NCBI RefSeq assembly: GCF_022747945.1
Contig: NZ_JALDST010000001.1
Coordinates: forward strand, 1-64,000
From: Micromonospora sp. R77
Lineage (GTDB): Bacteria; Actinomycetota; Actinomycetes; Mycobacteriales; Micromonosporaceae
DNA: 64,000 nt
Direction of reading: 5' to 3'
Shown here in pieces: positions 39,337 through 48,486 of this stretch (position 1 is its first letter; each line of letters begins with the position of its first letter). Position numbers and translations under genes: made by a program. Below the pieces are notes generated by a model that was not told the origin of the DNA, ran no database searches, and saw only the letters and a list, made by a program, of their open reading frames with translations.

Positions 39337-40732
39337 CCACGACCGCCTGGTAGAGCGTCCGGGTGCCGGAGGGCAGCTCCCAGCGACGCTCGACCCGGCA
39401 GCGCGCGGCGAGCAGCCGTTCGAACTCCTCCCGGCGGTAGTCGGGGAAGAGGCCGTCCGGCTTGTTGGCCAGCAGCCGGCGGGCCATCGGGTCCTCCGGG
39501 TGCACGAACTCCACCACCAGCCGGCCACCGGGCACACCGAACCCGACGAACTGGTCCACCACCTCGGCCAGCGGCACGTTCCGGCCGATCGCGAGGTGGT
39601 GCGCCACGGCCAGGGCGAGCACCACGTCCGCCCGGGTACGCGCGGCGAAGCCGGCCCGCTCGACGCCGCGCCAGCCACCGCCGGGCGACGGGTCGGCGAG
39701 GTCCATCACCAGCGGCAGGATGCGCCGCTCCCCCTCGGCGTGCAGCGCCCGCCAGAGCGCGTCGACCACGGCGGGATCCTGCTCGACGGCGACCACGTAG
39801 CCGGCGTGCCGGGCGGCGATGCGCGCGTACCGGCCGTCGTTGGCGCCCAGGTCGACCGCGAGCGCGGGTGAGCCGGCGGCGGCCACCGCCCGGTCGACGA
39901 AGCGCTCCTTGGCCAGCCGGTCCGCCGCCGAGTAGGCGCAGGTGCGCTGGTAGTCCGCCCAGTGGCTCTCCCCCGGCCGCCGGTCCAGCCGGCGGACCAG
40001 CTTCTCCAGCCCGCGTACGGTCGCCGCCGCCAGCTCCCGGGAGTAGCCGGCGGCCCGCAGCTGGGCCCGGACGTCGGCGGTGCTGGCCCGGGCGTTGCGC
40101 TGCTGCATCGCGCCGTGCAGGTGCACGTGGGTGAGCACGCCGGGCAGCAGCCGGCGGCTGCCGCGGAAGAGCGGGCGCAGCTGTTCCGGGTCGATGCCGT
40201 CGACCCGGGCCCGTAGCCACGGCTGGAAGTCCACCCCGAGGTGGGCCTGGAGCAGCAGCGGGCAGAGCAGGGTCTGGCAGAACTGCCGGTAGCCGGCCCA
40301 GGGTTCGCCGTCGCGCAGCGGCGTGAACGAGCCGACGTCGATGAAGACGGGGTACGCGCCGCGCCACTGGAGGTTGTAGGCCGAGCCGTCCTTGGTGGTG
40401 AAGCCGGCCGCGACGGCCTCCCGCAGGATCTCCAGGTGCAGCAGGGCGGCCTCGCGCAGCATCCCGGACGACCACTCGTACGGGTGCGAGACGAACGGGA
40501 TGCGCTCGTGCCGGAGCACCGCGGACCAGGGCGGGGTCGCGGCGACCTCCTCGGTGCCGCAGACCCGGCCGTCGGCGAGCAGGGCGCGGAAGAAGTCGCT
40601 GGCCGCCAGGGCCCGCCAGTCCGCGGCCGACCGCTCGTCGAGGCCGCGCAGCACCTCGGTGCCGCGGTGGAAGACCCGGTTGCCCGGGTCGCGGAAGGAG
40701 CCCGGTTCCACCCGGGTGTCGGTGGCGGTCAT
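39329..40732 (-). CDS. Class I SAM-dependent methyltransferase
   Basis: 467 residues. The N-terminal 250 residues form a helical domain with DGSAYNLQWRGAYPVFIDVG. The methyltransferase core contains motif I LAVDLGANDGRY (about 290-301), an acidic ribose contact (VAVEQDP) and motif IV-like VVLALAVAHHLAIG. Architecture and neighbours (sulfatase-like protein and a small membrane protein) are those of an envelope or secondary polysaccharide modification unit. Substrate unknown. It starts at ATG 40732, 12 nt after the small gene's stop. Confidence 0.83.
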   Translation of the reverse strand: MTATDTRVEPGSFRDPGNRVFHRGTEVLRGLDERSAADWRALAASDFFRALLADGRVCGTEEVAATPPWSAVLRHERIPFVSHPYEWSSGMLREAALLHLEILREAVAAGFTTKDGSAYNLQWRGAYPVFIDVGSFTPLRDGEPWAGYRQFCQTLLCPLLLQAHLGVDFQPWLRARVDGIDPEQLRPLFRGSRRLLPGVLTHVHLHGAMQQRNARASTADVRAQLRAAGYSRELAAATVRGLEKLVRRLDRRPGESHWADYQRTCAYSAADRLAKERFVDRAVAAAGSPALAVDLGANDGRYARIAARHAGYVVAVEQDPAVVDALWRALHAEGERRILPLVMDLADPSPGGGWRGVERAGFAARTRADVVLALAVAHHLAIGRNVPLAEVVDQFVGFGVPGGRLVVEFVHPEDPMARRLLANKPDGLFPDYRREEFERLLAARCRVERRWELPSGTRTLYQAVVGG

Positions 40733-40744
40733 CGCCGGGCCCGG

Positions 40745-40954
40745 TCAGATGTCGGCGGACTGGCGCCGGGGCACGCCGTCCGGGTCGGCCGGCAGCGGGT
40801 CGGCCGGGGCCGGGTCGGTCGGCCGGGGGCGGAACCGGCCGACCAGCCGGCGCCAGTAGAGCTTGGCCGCGACCGCCACACCCGCCACGCCGCCGACCAC
40901 TGCCTGCACGATCAGGCTGCCGGAACCCGCGTCCAGGTAGGCCAGGTGCATCAT
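40745..40954 (-). CDS. 69-residue single-pass membrane protein
   Basis: Begins MMHLAYLDAGSGSLIVQAVV, then a single hydrophobic helix (about 12-32) and a basic KLYWRRLVGRF followed by a Pro/Asp-rich tail. The Y-L-D-x-G-S-G-S-L-x-x-Q motif occurs in a widespread family of tiny membrane proteins next to polysaccharide or methyltransferase genes. The ribosome site GGGAAGGAA lies about 8 nt before the ATG at 40954. It is the first gene of the operon with the methyltransferase and sulfatase-like protein. Function unknown. Confidence 0.75.
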   Translation of the reverse strand: MMHLAYLDAGSGSLIVQAVVGGVAGVAVAAKLYWRRLVGRFRPRPTDPAPADPLPADPDGVPRRQSADI

Positions 40955-41140
40955 CGACCGTTTCCTTCCCTCGCCGTCGTGGCACCGACCGGGTACGCCG
41001 ATAAGCGGCTTTTGACCCGTATAGCCGGAGTTGTCCTCGACACTAGCCCGGACGAGCCGGGCGTGCGGGGCACACGGACCACTCCACCGCCGTCCGTTTC
41101 GTTCGAGACGGCCGGCCGGGACCGGTCCTGGCGTGGCCGC

Positions 41141-41218
41141 ATGGCACCTCGCTTCGACTTCATCGGCCTCGTCGTCACCGACATGGCCCGCAGTCTCGAC
41201 TTCTACCGGCGGCTCGCC
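41141..41218 (+). pseudogene. 5' remnant of a VOC/glyoxalase family gene
   Basis: An ATG opens FDFIGLVVTDMARSLDFYRR, the standard first strand and helix of a vicinal oxygen chelate (glyoxalase/bleomycin-resistance) protein. After about 26 codons the similarity stops and the sequence runs into the 3' end of the oppositely oriented GT2-GtrA gene. Complete members have 110-140 residues, so only the start remains. Confidence 0.55.
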
Positions 41219-41235
41219 ACCCCGACCTCCCGACG

Positions 41236-42456
41236 TCAGGTCCGCCCGTGGTGCATGGCGAGGCGGAGCAGGACGAACCGCGACACGGTGGCCACCAGGT
41301 TCGCGGCGACCAGCACGGTCAGCTCCAGCGGGCGGGACGGCGTCGTGCCGGCGTGCAGGACGGCGAGCGAGCCGCTGGTGAGCGCCAGGCCCAGCGCCAG
41401 GGCGAGCAGGCCCTGCAGGTGATGCCGGCCGGCGTGCCGGCGGCCGGTGACGCCGAAGGTGAGCCGCCGGTTCGCGGCGGTGTTCGCCACCGCCGTCACC
41501 AGCAGGGCCAGCAGGTTCGCCGCCTGGGCCCCGAGCACGCCCCGGGTCGCCACGAACAGCGCCAGGTAGGCCAGCGTGCTGGCCACCCCGACGGCGGCGA
41601 ACCGGACCAGTTGTCGGGGCAGCCCCACCGGCACCCGGGCCGGGGGCGGCGTGAGCGGGGCCCGGCCCAGCTGCGCCCGCAGCTCGGCCAGCGGCAGCGC
41701 GCCCGTCACCAGCGCCCGGGCCAGCCGGCCGATGCCGCGCAGGTCGGCCAGGGCGGTGGCCACGATGTCGACCCGGCTGTCCGGGTCGTCCACCCAGTCC
41801 ACCGGCACCTCGTGGATGCGCAGCCCGGCCCGCTGCGCCAGCACCAGCAGCTCGGTGTCGAAGAACCAGCCGGTGTCCCGGACCAGCGGCAGCAGGCGGG
41901 CGGCCACGTCGGCCCGGATCGCCTTGAAGCCGCACTGCGCGTCGGAGAACCGCACCGCCAGGGTGCCCCGCAGCAGCAGGTTGTAGCCGCGCGAGATGAC
42001 CTCCCGCTTGGCGCCCCGGACCACCCGGGAGGTGCGCGCCAGCCGGGTGCCGATGGCCAGGTCGGAGTGGCCGGAGATGAGCGGCGCGACCAGCGGCAGC
42101 AGGGCCGCCAGGTCGGTGGAGAGGTCGACGTCCAGATAGGCCAGCACCGGGGCCGGCGACGCCGACCAGGCCGCCCGCAGGGCGCGTCCGCGCCCCTTGG
42201 CGGGCAGGTGCAGCACCGCCACGTCCGGCAGCTCCGCGGCGAGCGTACGGGCCACCGCGAGGGTGCCGTCGACGCTGGCGTTGTCCGCGACGGTGATCCG
42301 GAACGGGTACGGGAAGTGTGCGGTCAGGTGCGCGTGCAGCCGGCGTACGCAGGGGCCGAGGTCCCGCTCCTCGTTGTGGACCGGCACCACCACGTCGAGC
42401 ACGGCGGCCGGCGTCGTCGGCCGGGCCCGGACGGCGGACCGAGGGGACGTGCTCAT
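41236..42456 (-). CDS. Bifunctional GT2 glycosyltransferase / GtrA membrane protein
   Basis: 406 residues from ATG 42456 (AGGGGGAG 4 nt upstream; a GTG at 42471 overlapping the previous stop is possible). Domain 1 (about 20-235) is a polyprenol-phosphate glycosyltransferase of the DPM/DPG type: VLDVVVPVHNEERDLGPCVR, DVDLSTDLAALLPL and SDAQCGFKAIRAD. Domain 2 (about 275-400) is GtrA with four membrane helices. The fusion would make a polyprenyl-linked sugar and help flip it. It is adjacent to a GT39-type transferase that uses polyprenyl sugars, so the two likely act in one envelope glycosylation path. Confidence 0.9.
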   Translation of the reverse strand: MSTSPRSAVRARPTTPAAVLDVVVPVHNEERDLGPCVRRLHAHLTAHFPYPFRITVADNASVDGTLAVARTLAAELPDVAVLHLPAKGRGRALRAAWSASPAPVLAYLDVDLSTDLAALLPLVAPLISGHSDLAIGTRLARTSRVVRGAKREVISRGYNLLLRGTLAVRFSDAQCGFKAIRADVAARLLPLVRDTGWFFDTELLVLAQRAGLRIHEVPVDWVDDPDSRVDIVATALADLRGIGRLARALVTGALPLAELRAQLGRAPLTPPPARVPVGLPRQLVRFAAVGVASTLAYLALFVATRGVLGAQAANLLALLVTAVANTAANRRLTFGVTGRRHAGRHHLQGLLALALGLALTSGSLAVLHAGTTPSRPLELTVLVAANLVATVSRFVLLRLAMHHGRT

Positions 42457-42467
42457 CGCGCTCCCCC

Positions 42468-44697
42468 TCACTGTCCGCTGGTCAGGTCATAGACGGTGAC
42501 CCCGTCGACGGTCTTCGCGGCGTAGTGCCCGGCGACCCAGGCGGCGATCTCCCGGGAGGCGCTGCTGCCGCCGTCGGCCCGGAACCCGGCGCCACCGAGG
42601 AAGTAGTGGATCTTCCCCTCGGCGACGTACCGCTGGAACCGGGCGAGGGTCGGTGACGGGTCGCTGCCGTTGAAGCCGCCGATCGCCATCACCGGCCGCC
42701 CGGTGGCGAGCTGGTAGCCGGCGGCGTTGTTCGACCCGATCGTCGCCGCCACCCAGGTGTACGCGTCGGCGTCCGCCGTCAGCAGCGCCGTCATCTCGGC
42801 GCTCGGCTCGCGGGCGTCCAGCAGACCGCCCGGGCCGCCGCTCCGGGTGCCGCGGCCGTCCGGGAAGCCCGGGAACTGCCCGGTCTGCCCGCCGGTGCTG
42901 CCCGGCACGCCCGGCAGGCCCGGCGGCAGCTGCCCGTTCTGCCCGCCGCCGGGGAAACCGGGAACCTGACCGGTGCCGTCGTTCTGGCGCGTGCCGCCGT
43001 CCTGACCCGTGCCGCCGGTCTGACCGGTGCCGCCCGGGAAGCCGGGGAACTCGCCGCCCGGGAACCGGCCGCCGGGGAAGCCGCCCCGGCCGGGACCGAA
43101 GGCGCCCTGGACGAACGGGCCGGCGGTGGGGATGGAGCCGGTGTGCGGGGTGGCGGCGGTCTGCACCGCGTAGCCCACCGGACCGGCCAGCGCGGCGGCC
43201 ACGCCGAGCGCCAGCACCAGCGCGACGGCCCGGCGGGGCAAACGGTCGACCAGTACGACCAGCACCGCGGCGGCGAGCCCGGCCACGATCACCGCGATCC
43301 GCAGCCACGGCTGCCAGTCGGCGCTGCGGGTGAGCAGTCGCCACGACCACCAGGCGGTGAGCACGAGGGTGAGGGCGAGCACGGCGGTGGCGGCCGGGGC
43401 GCGCCACCGGGCGGCGGCCGGCGGGACGGGCTCCACCGGTCCGGCCGCGGCGGTCCGCTCCTGCCAGAGCAGGGTGGCGCTCGATGCCCACCAGCGCGCC
43501 GACGGCCGGGGCGAGCGCCACCGTGTAGTACGCGTGGAAGATGCCGGACATGAAGCTGAAGACCAGCCCGGTGACCAGCAGCCAGCCGCCCCAGAGCAGC
43601 AGGCCGGCCCGCCGCCGGTCGGTCCGGGGCGCCCGACCGACCAGCACCAGGGCCGCCACCAGCAGGACCAGCGCGGCCGGCAGCAGCCAGGACACCTGCC
43701 CGCCGACCTCGGTGTCGAACATCCGCAGCCAGCCGGTCTGCCCGGAGAACGGACCGCCACCGCCCATCGGCCCACCACCGCCGACCCGGCCCTCCTCGTC
43801 GCCGGTGAGCCGGCCGAGACCGTTGTAGCCGAGGGTCAGCTCCAGGATGCTGTCGTGCTGCGACCCGCCGATCCAGGGGCGGGCGCCGGAGGGCACGAGT
43901 TCCACGATCGCCACCCACCAGCCGGCGGTGACCAGCAGCGCCAGCCCGGACAGCAGCAGCTGCCCCACGCGACGCCACCGCCCGGTCGGCGCGGCCAGCA
44001 GGTACACCCCGGCGAAGACCGGGATCACCAGGAACGCCTGGAGCATCTTGGTGAGGAAGCCGAGGCCGACCAGCACGCCGACCAGCGCGAGCCACCGGGT
44101 GCTCGCCGTCTCCACCGCGCGGACCGTGGCGTACGCGGCGGCGACGAGGAGCAGGACCAGCAGCGCGTCGGGGTTGTTGAACCGGAACATCAGCGCGGCG
44201 ACCGGGGTGGTGGCGAGCACCGCGCCGGCGAGCAGACCGGCCACCGCACCGTGCCAGCGGCGGACGGTGGCGAACAGGACGCCGACCGAGGCGACGCCGA
44301 GCAGCGCCTGCGGCACCAGGATCGACCAGCTGCTCAGCCCGAAGATCCGCACCGACAGGGCCATCAGCCAGAGCGCGGCCGGCGTCTTGTCCACCGTGAT
44401 GGAGTTCGCCGCGTCGGACGAGCCGTAGAAGAACGCCTGCCAGCTCTGGGCGCCGGCCTGCGCCGCCGCAGAGTAGAACGAGTTGGCCCAGCCGGACGCG
44501 CCCAGCCCCCACAGGTAGAGCAGCCCGGTGACCAGCAGCAGGGCCGCCAGGGCCGGCCGGGTCCACCGGGGATCGGCCGGTCGGTCACCCGGCCACCGGA
44601 CGGGTTCGGGGCCGGTCACGGCGGGCGTGGGTGCCGACGGGGGTTCGGGGTCCGTCGGCGCCCCGGGCGCGGTCAGCAGGCGCTCTGTTCTGTCCAT
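42468..44697 (-). pseudogene. GT39/ArnT-like membrane glycosyltransferase, frameshifted
   Basis: One protein of about 740 residues spread over two frames. From ATG 44697: a cytoplasmic tail, about nine membrane helices and the GT39 signature region SYYS-like (NSFYSAAAQAGAQSWQAFFY) with VDKTPAALWLMAL. The chain reaches APAVGALVGI near 43481, then continues in another frame with ATLLWQERTAAAGPVEPVP, more helices, a Gly/Pro/Thr-rich low-complexity loop (about 42840-43100) and a C-terminal globular domain ending at 42468. Removing one base at about 43481 restores the chain. Members transfer mannose or another sugar from polyprenyl phosphate to lipids or proteins. It precedes the GT2-GtrA donor-making gene. 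Confidence 0.75.
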
Positions 44698-44742
44698 GCC
44701 GGGAAGCCTCCGGGAGCCCGCTGACCCGGTCCCGTGAGCGAC

Positions 44743-46245
44743 CTATGCGTCGGCTGTGGAACCGGGCAGCCACACGGTGAAGGCGGTACGGCCGGGGCGG
44801 CTGGCCAGCTCCACCCGGCCGTGGTGGGCCTCCACCACGGCGGCCACGATGGCCAGGCCGAGGCCGGTGCTCCCGTGCTCCCGGGACCGGGAGCTGTCCC
44901 CGCGGGCGAACCGCTCGAAGACCTCCGCCTGCAGGTCGGGCGGCACACCGGGCCCGTCGTCGACGACGCTCAGCTCGACGCCACCGTCGACCGGGGCGAG
45001 TCGGGTGGTCACCGTGGTGCCGGGCGGGGTGTGCACCCGGGCGTTGCCGAGCAGGTTCGCGACCACCTGGTGCAGCCGGGGCGCGTCGCCGGTCACGCCC
45101 ATCGGCTCGTCGGGCAGGTCGAGCTGCCAGTGGTGCTCCGGGCCGGCGACGTGCGCGTCGCTGACCGCGTCGACCACGAGCGCGGTCAGGTCCACCGGCT
45201 CGGCCACCAGGGGTCGGCCGGAGTCCAGCCGGGCCAGCAGCAGCAGGTCGTCGACGAGGCTGGTCATCCGGGTGCCCTCGGACTCCACCCGGCGCAGCGC
45301 GTGGGCCACGTCCGGGGGCACCCGGTCCCGCCCGCGCCGGGCCACCTCCGCATAGCCCCGGATGGCCGCCAGGGGCGTACGCAGCTCGTGGCTGGCGTCC
45401 GCGACGAACTGGCGTACCCGCGTCTCGCTGGCCTGCCGCGCGGCCAGCGCGGCGGCGACGTGGCCCAGCATCCGGTTCAGCGCGCCGCCCACCTGACCCA
45501 CCTCGGTACGCGGGTCCGTGTCGGACGCCGGCACCCGCACCGACAGGGCCACCTCGCCCCGGTCCAGGGGCAGCTCGGCGACCCGGGCGGCGGTGGCGGC
45601 GACCCGGTTGAGCGGGCGGAGGGCGGCCCGGACGATGAGCGCGCCGAGGAGCCCGGCGATCACCAGGCCGGCGGTGACCACCCCGGCCTGGGCGAGGACC
45701 ATCCACATGACGATCTCCTGCACCCGGCCGAGCGGGTAGGCGAACACCAGGACGTCGCCGTCGGACACCTGCCGCGCGACGGCCCGGTAGTCGCCGTGGT
45801 CGCCGAGGTCCACGGTGCGCGGCCGGCCGTCGGTGGGCAGCCGGGTCAGTGGGGTCACCTCGCCGGCCGGCAGCGACTCGGCGGTGCCGGCGGCGGTCCG
45901 GATCCGGCTGCAGGTGACCTGCCCGCCCACCACCTTGACCGCCACCGAACCGGACGGGAAGCCCGGTGGCGGTTCCGGCCCGCACGACTGAGGGGTGCGG
46001 GGGAACGACGCCGGATCGCGGAAGAACGGCGGCACGTCCTCGCGCCGGCGGTCACCCGCGGTGAGCTGGTTGTCGACCTGGGTGATCAGGAAGTGTCGCA
46101 GCGCGACCGTGGTCAGGCCGCCGACGCCGATGCTGACCAGGGCGAGCAGCGCCACCACGGAGACCACCAGCCGACGGCGCAGGGTCCAGCCGGCGAGCCG
46201 GGCCCGCAGCCGCCCGGCCAGGTCACTCGGCGGGCTTGAGGACAT
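44743..46245 (-). CDS. Sensor histidine kinase
   Basis: 500 residues. Two membrane helices (about 25-48 and 182-205) flank an extracytoplasmic sensor domain. HAMP follows (about 206-262), the dimerisation/phosphoacceptor box is FVADASHELRTPLAAIRGYA (about 290), and HATPase N, G1 and G2 boxes are present (NLLGNARVHTP, VDDGPGVP, GSTGLGLAIV). It is a classical OmpR-linked kinase of the PrrB/MprB-like group. Its start overlaps the response regulator stop by 23 bp, giving translational coupling. The downstream GT39 gene on the same strand (gap 45 nt) may be a target or passenger. Confidence 0.92.
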   Translation of the reverse strand: MSSSPPSDLAGRLRARLAGWTLRRRLVVSVVALLALVSIGVGGLTTVALRHFLITQVDNQLTAGDRRREDVPPFFRDPASFPRTPQSCGPEPPPGFPSGSVAVKVVGGQVTCSRIRTAAGTAESLPAGEVTPLTRLPTDGRPRTVDLGDHGDYRAVARQVSDGDVLVFAYPLGRVQEIVMWMVLAQAGVVTAGLVIAGLLGALIVRAALRPLNRVAATAARVAELPLDRGEVALSVRVPASDTDPRTEVGQVGGALNRMLGHVAAALAARQASETRVRQFVADASHELRTPLAAIRGYAEVARRGRDRVPPDVAHALRRVESEGTRMTSLVDDLLLLARLDSGRPLVAEPVDLTALVVDAVSDAHVAGPEHHWQLDLPDEPMGVTGDAPRLHQVVANLLGNARVHTPPGTTVTTRLAPVDGGVELSVVDDGPGVPPDLQAEVFERFARGDSSRSREHGSTGLGLAIVAAVVEAHHGRVELASRPGRTAFTVWLPGSTADA

Positions 46246-46963
46246 ACCCCGCGCCGCGCAGCGTGTGGATCATCGGCTCCCGGCCGGCGTCGATCTTCTT
46301 CCGCAGGTACGAGATGTAGAGCTCCACGACGTTGGCCTGGCCGCCGAAGTCGTAGTTCCAGACCCGGTCGAGGATCTGCGCCTTGCTCAGCACCCGGCGC
46401 GGGTTGCGCATCAGATAGCGGAGCAGTTCGAACTCGGTGGCGGTGAGGGTGATCATGTCCGGCCCCCGGCGTACCTCGTGGCTGTCCTCGTCGAGGGTGA
46501 GGTCGCCGACGGTGAGCACGGCGTCCTCCCGGGCGGCCACGGCGAACCCGGAGCGGCGCAGCAGCGCGCGCAGCCGGGCGATCACCTCCTCCAGGCTGAA
46601 CGGCTTGGTGACGTAGTCGTCGCCGCCGACGGTGAGCCCGGCGATCCGCTCCTCCACCGCGTCCCGCGCGGTCAGGAAGAGCACCGGCACCGTGGGGGTC
46701 TGCTCGCGCAGCCGGCGCAGCACCTGGAAGCCGTCGAGGTCGGGCAGCATCACGTCGAGCACCACCGCGTCCGGCTGGAACTGCCGGGCGGTGCTCAACG
46801 CCGCCATGCCGTTGCCGGCGCTGCGCACCTGCCAGCCCTCATAGCGCAGGGCCATCGACAGCAGGTCGGTCAGGGTCGGCTCGTCGTCCACCACCAGCAC
46901 CCGGACCGGCTCGCCGTCCGGTCGGCGCAGCTCGATCCGGCCCTGCGCGGCCTGCCCCTCCAT
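46223..46963 (-). CDS. OmpR-family response regulator
   Basis: 246 residues from ATG 46963, placed 7 nt after GGGGGA; ATG 46978 adds five residues. The receiver domain (about 20-135) has acidic pocket VVDDE, phospho-Asp in DAVVLDVMLPDLDG and Lys in YVTKPF. The winged-helix DNA-binding domain (about 150-245) has LTATEFELLRYLM and YISYLRKKID. It is cotranscribed with and coupled to the sensor kinase. The signal is unknown. Upstream, 46979-47068, is the promoter side of the pair. Confidence 0.93.
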   Translation of the reverse strand: MEGQAAQGRIELRRPDGEPVRVLVVDDEPTLTDLLSMALRYEGWQVRSAGNGMAALSTARQFQPDAVVLDVMLPDLDGFQVLRRLREQTPTVPVLFLTARDAVEERIAGLTVGGDDYVTKPFSLEEVIARLRALLRRSGFAVAAREDAVLTVGDLTLDEDSHEVRRGPDMITLTATEFELLRYLMRNPRRVLSKAQILDRVWNYDFGGQANVVELYISYLRKKIDAGREPMIHTLRGAGYVLKPAE

Positions 46964-47068
46964 GACCATGTCCCCCATCGTGGGCGCGGTCGCTGTACCG
47001 GCCCTGTCCCGATCCTGTGTACCAGCTGTGCGGGCGGTGCACCCCGTACCCGAGCGCCGCCCGGCCGG

Positions 47069-47302
47069 TCACTCGGTGTCGCCGAACGGGTCGGTCCGGA
47101 CGAAGCGCATGGTCCAGACGCCGTAGCCGTCGCGGCGGTCCCGTTCGTAGAGGTGGTCGGGCCCGCCGCCGGCCGGGGACGGCTGCCCGCCGGGGTGCCG
47201 CACGATCCAGCGTCGCGGGGGCTCGCCGTCCGGGTCGGCGGGCAGCTCCCGGACCAGTTCGTCGGCCGGTCCGCCGACGAACCGTACGCTCACCACACCC
47301 AC
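47069..47302 (-). CDS. Small hypothetical protein
   Basis: Up to 77 residues; several adjacent GTG codons (47302, 47296 and 47293) could start it, with AGGGTGGG upstream. It contains VRFVGGPADELVRELPADPD and ends GYGVWTMRFVRTDPFGD. Codon use is convincingly coding. No signal peptide or membrane helix, and no known family. It is divergent from the protein kinase gene across 167 nt. Confidence 0.55.
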   Translation of the reverse strand: MGVVSVRFVGGPADELVRELPADPDGEPPRRWIVRHPGGQPSPAGGGPDHLYERDRRDGYGVWTMRFVRTDPFGDTE

Positions 47303-47469
47303 CCTGCACCACCCTCCGCCATGGACTCGTCACGCCGCGTCAGCGTCGTCCCTGCTGGGCAAGCTACCGCGCGTGCGACGACGCTCCCGGCGGTTTGCCC
47401 AGCTCGGACGCCGGGTACCGCGTCCCGAAGTGCCGGTGTCACCGGCGGGACGAGGGCGAGGAGCGATCG

Positions 47470-48417
47470 ATGAGGACGCTGGGCGGGCGGTACCGGCTCG
47501 AACAGCGCATCGGCATCGGCGGCATGTCCGAGGTGTGGCGCGCCCACGATCTCGTGCTGGACCGACCGGTGGCGGTCAAACTCATCTCCCCCGGCCTCGA
47601 CCACGAGGCGGCGTCCGTGGAGCGGATCCGGGACGAGGCCCGCTCGGCCGCCCGGCTGGTGCACCCGAACGTGGCCAGCGTGCACGACTTCGGCACCGCC
47701 GCGTCGGTGCCCGGGCGCGAGCTGCCGTACATCGTGATGGAGTTGGCCGAGGGCGAGACGCTCGCCGTCCACCTGCGCGAGGGTCCGCTCGACTGGCGGA
47801 TCGCGGTACGGGTCTGCGCCGAGGTGAGCGCCGCGCTGGCCGCCGCGCACGCGCACGGCATCGTGCACCGGGACGTGAAGCCGGCCAACGTGATGCTCAC
47901 CCCGGCCGGGGTGAAGGTCCTCGACTTCGGCATCGCCACTCCGGCCGGCGCGCCGGACCGCACGCCGGACGGGATCGTGGTGGGCACCCCGGCCTATCTG
48001 GCACCGGAGCAGCTGGACCGGCAGCCGGCCACCCCGGCCGCGGACATGTACGCCCTCGGCGTGCTGCTCTACTACTGCCTGACCGGTCGGCTGCCGTACG
48101 CGGCCAGCAGCACCACCCAGTTGCTGGGGGAACGTCGGCGGCAGGCGCCGGAGCCGCTGCCGGAGATCGAGAGGCTGCCCGCCGAGGTGGCCGACCTGTG
48201 CCGGCGCTGCCTCGCCGACGACCCGTCGAGCCGACCGACCAGCCTGATGGCCGCCCTGGTGCTGGCCGAGGTGGTGGACGCCCGGGTGTACGTGCCGATG
48301 CTCGCGACCCCGCCGCGGCAGCGCAACGGGACGGTGTCCCGGTGGACCGAGCGGGCGGCGACCGAGGCGACCGAGGCGGTGGCGCTGGACGGGCCGCCGA
48401 CCGCCTGGGGCGGCTGA
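47470..48417 (+). CDS. Soluble Ser/Thr protein kinase
   Basis: 315 residues. Pkn-type kinase: glycine loop IGIGGMSEVW (about 14-23), VAVKLI lysine (about 38), catalytic loop HRDVKPANVML (about 136), DFGIATPAG and PAYLAPEQLD. The C-terminal 50 residues carry many Thr/Glu (TERAATEATEAVALDG). There is no transmembrane helix or PASTA repeat, so it is cytosolic. It starts at ATG 47470 after GAGGAGC. Substrates are not evident; nearby partner-switch proteins are possible targets. Confidence 0.9.
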   Translation: MRTLGGRYRLEQRIGIGGMSEVWRAHDLVLDRPVAVKLISPGLDHEAASVERIRDEARSAARLVHPNVASVHDFGTAASVPGRELPYIVMELAEGETLAVHLREGPLDWRIAVRVCAEVSAALAAAHAHGIVHRDVKPANVMLTPAGVKVLDFGIATPAGAPDRTPDGIVVGTPAYLAPEQLDRQPATPAADMYALGVLLYYCLTGRLPYAASSTTQLLGERRRQAPEPLPEIERLPAEVADLCRRCLADDPSSRPTSLMAALVLAEVVDARVYVPMLATPPRQRNGTVSRWTERAATEATEAVALDGPPTAWGG

Positions 48418-48486
48418 CGCGGCACCCCGGCGGTTTCACCCGGGCGGGGTCGGGAACCCGGGCCGGTGAGCGACGGGAGGAACGCG

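Noticed and set aside
42840..43100. Possible tandem DNA repeat or CRISPR-like array
   Set aside because: Units are short, irregular and in frame with the GT39-type protein; no regular spacers. No CRISPR array was seen anywhere in the window.
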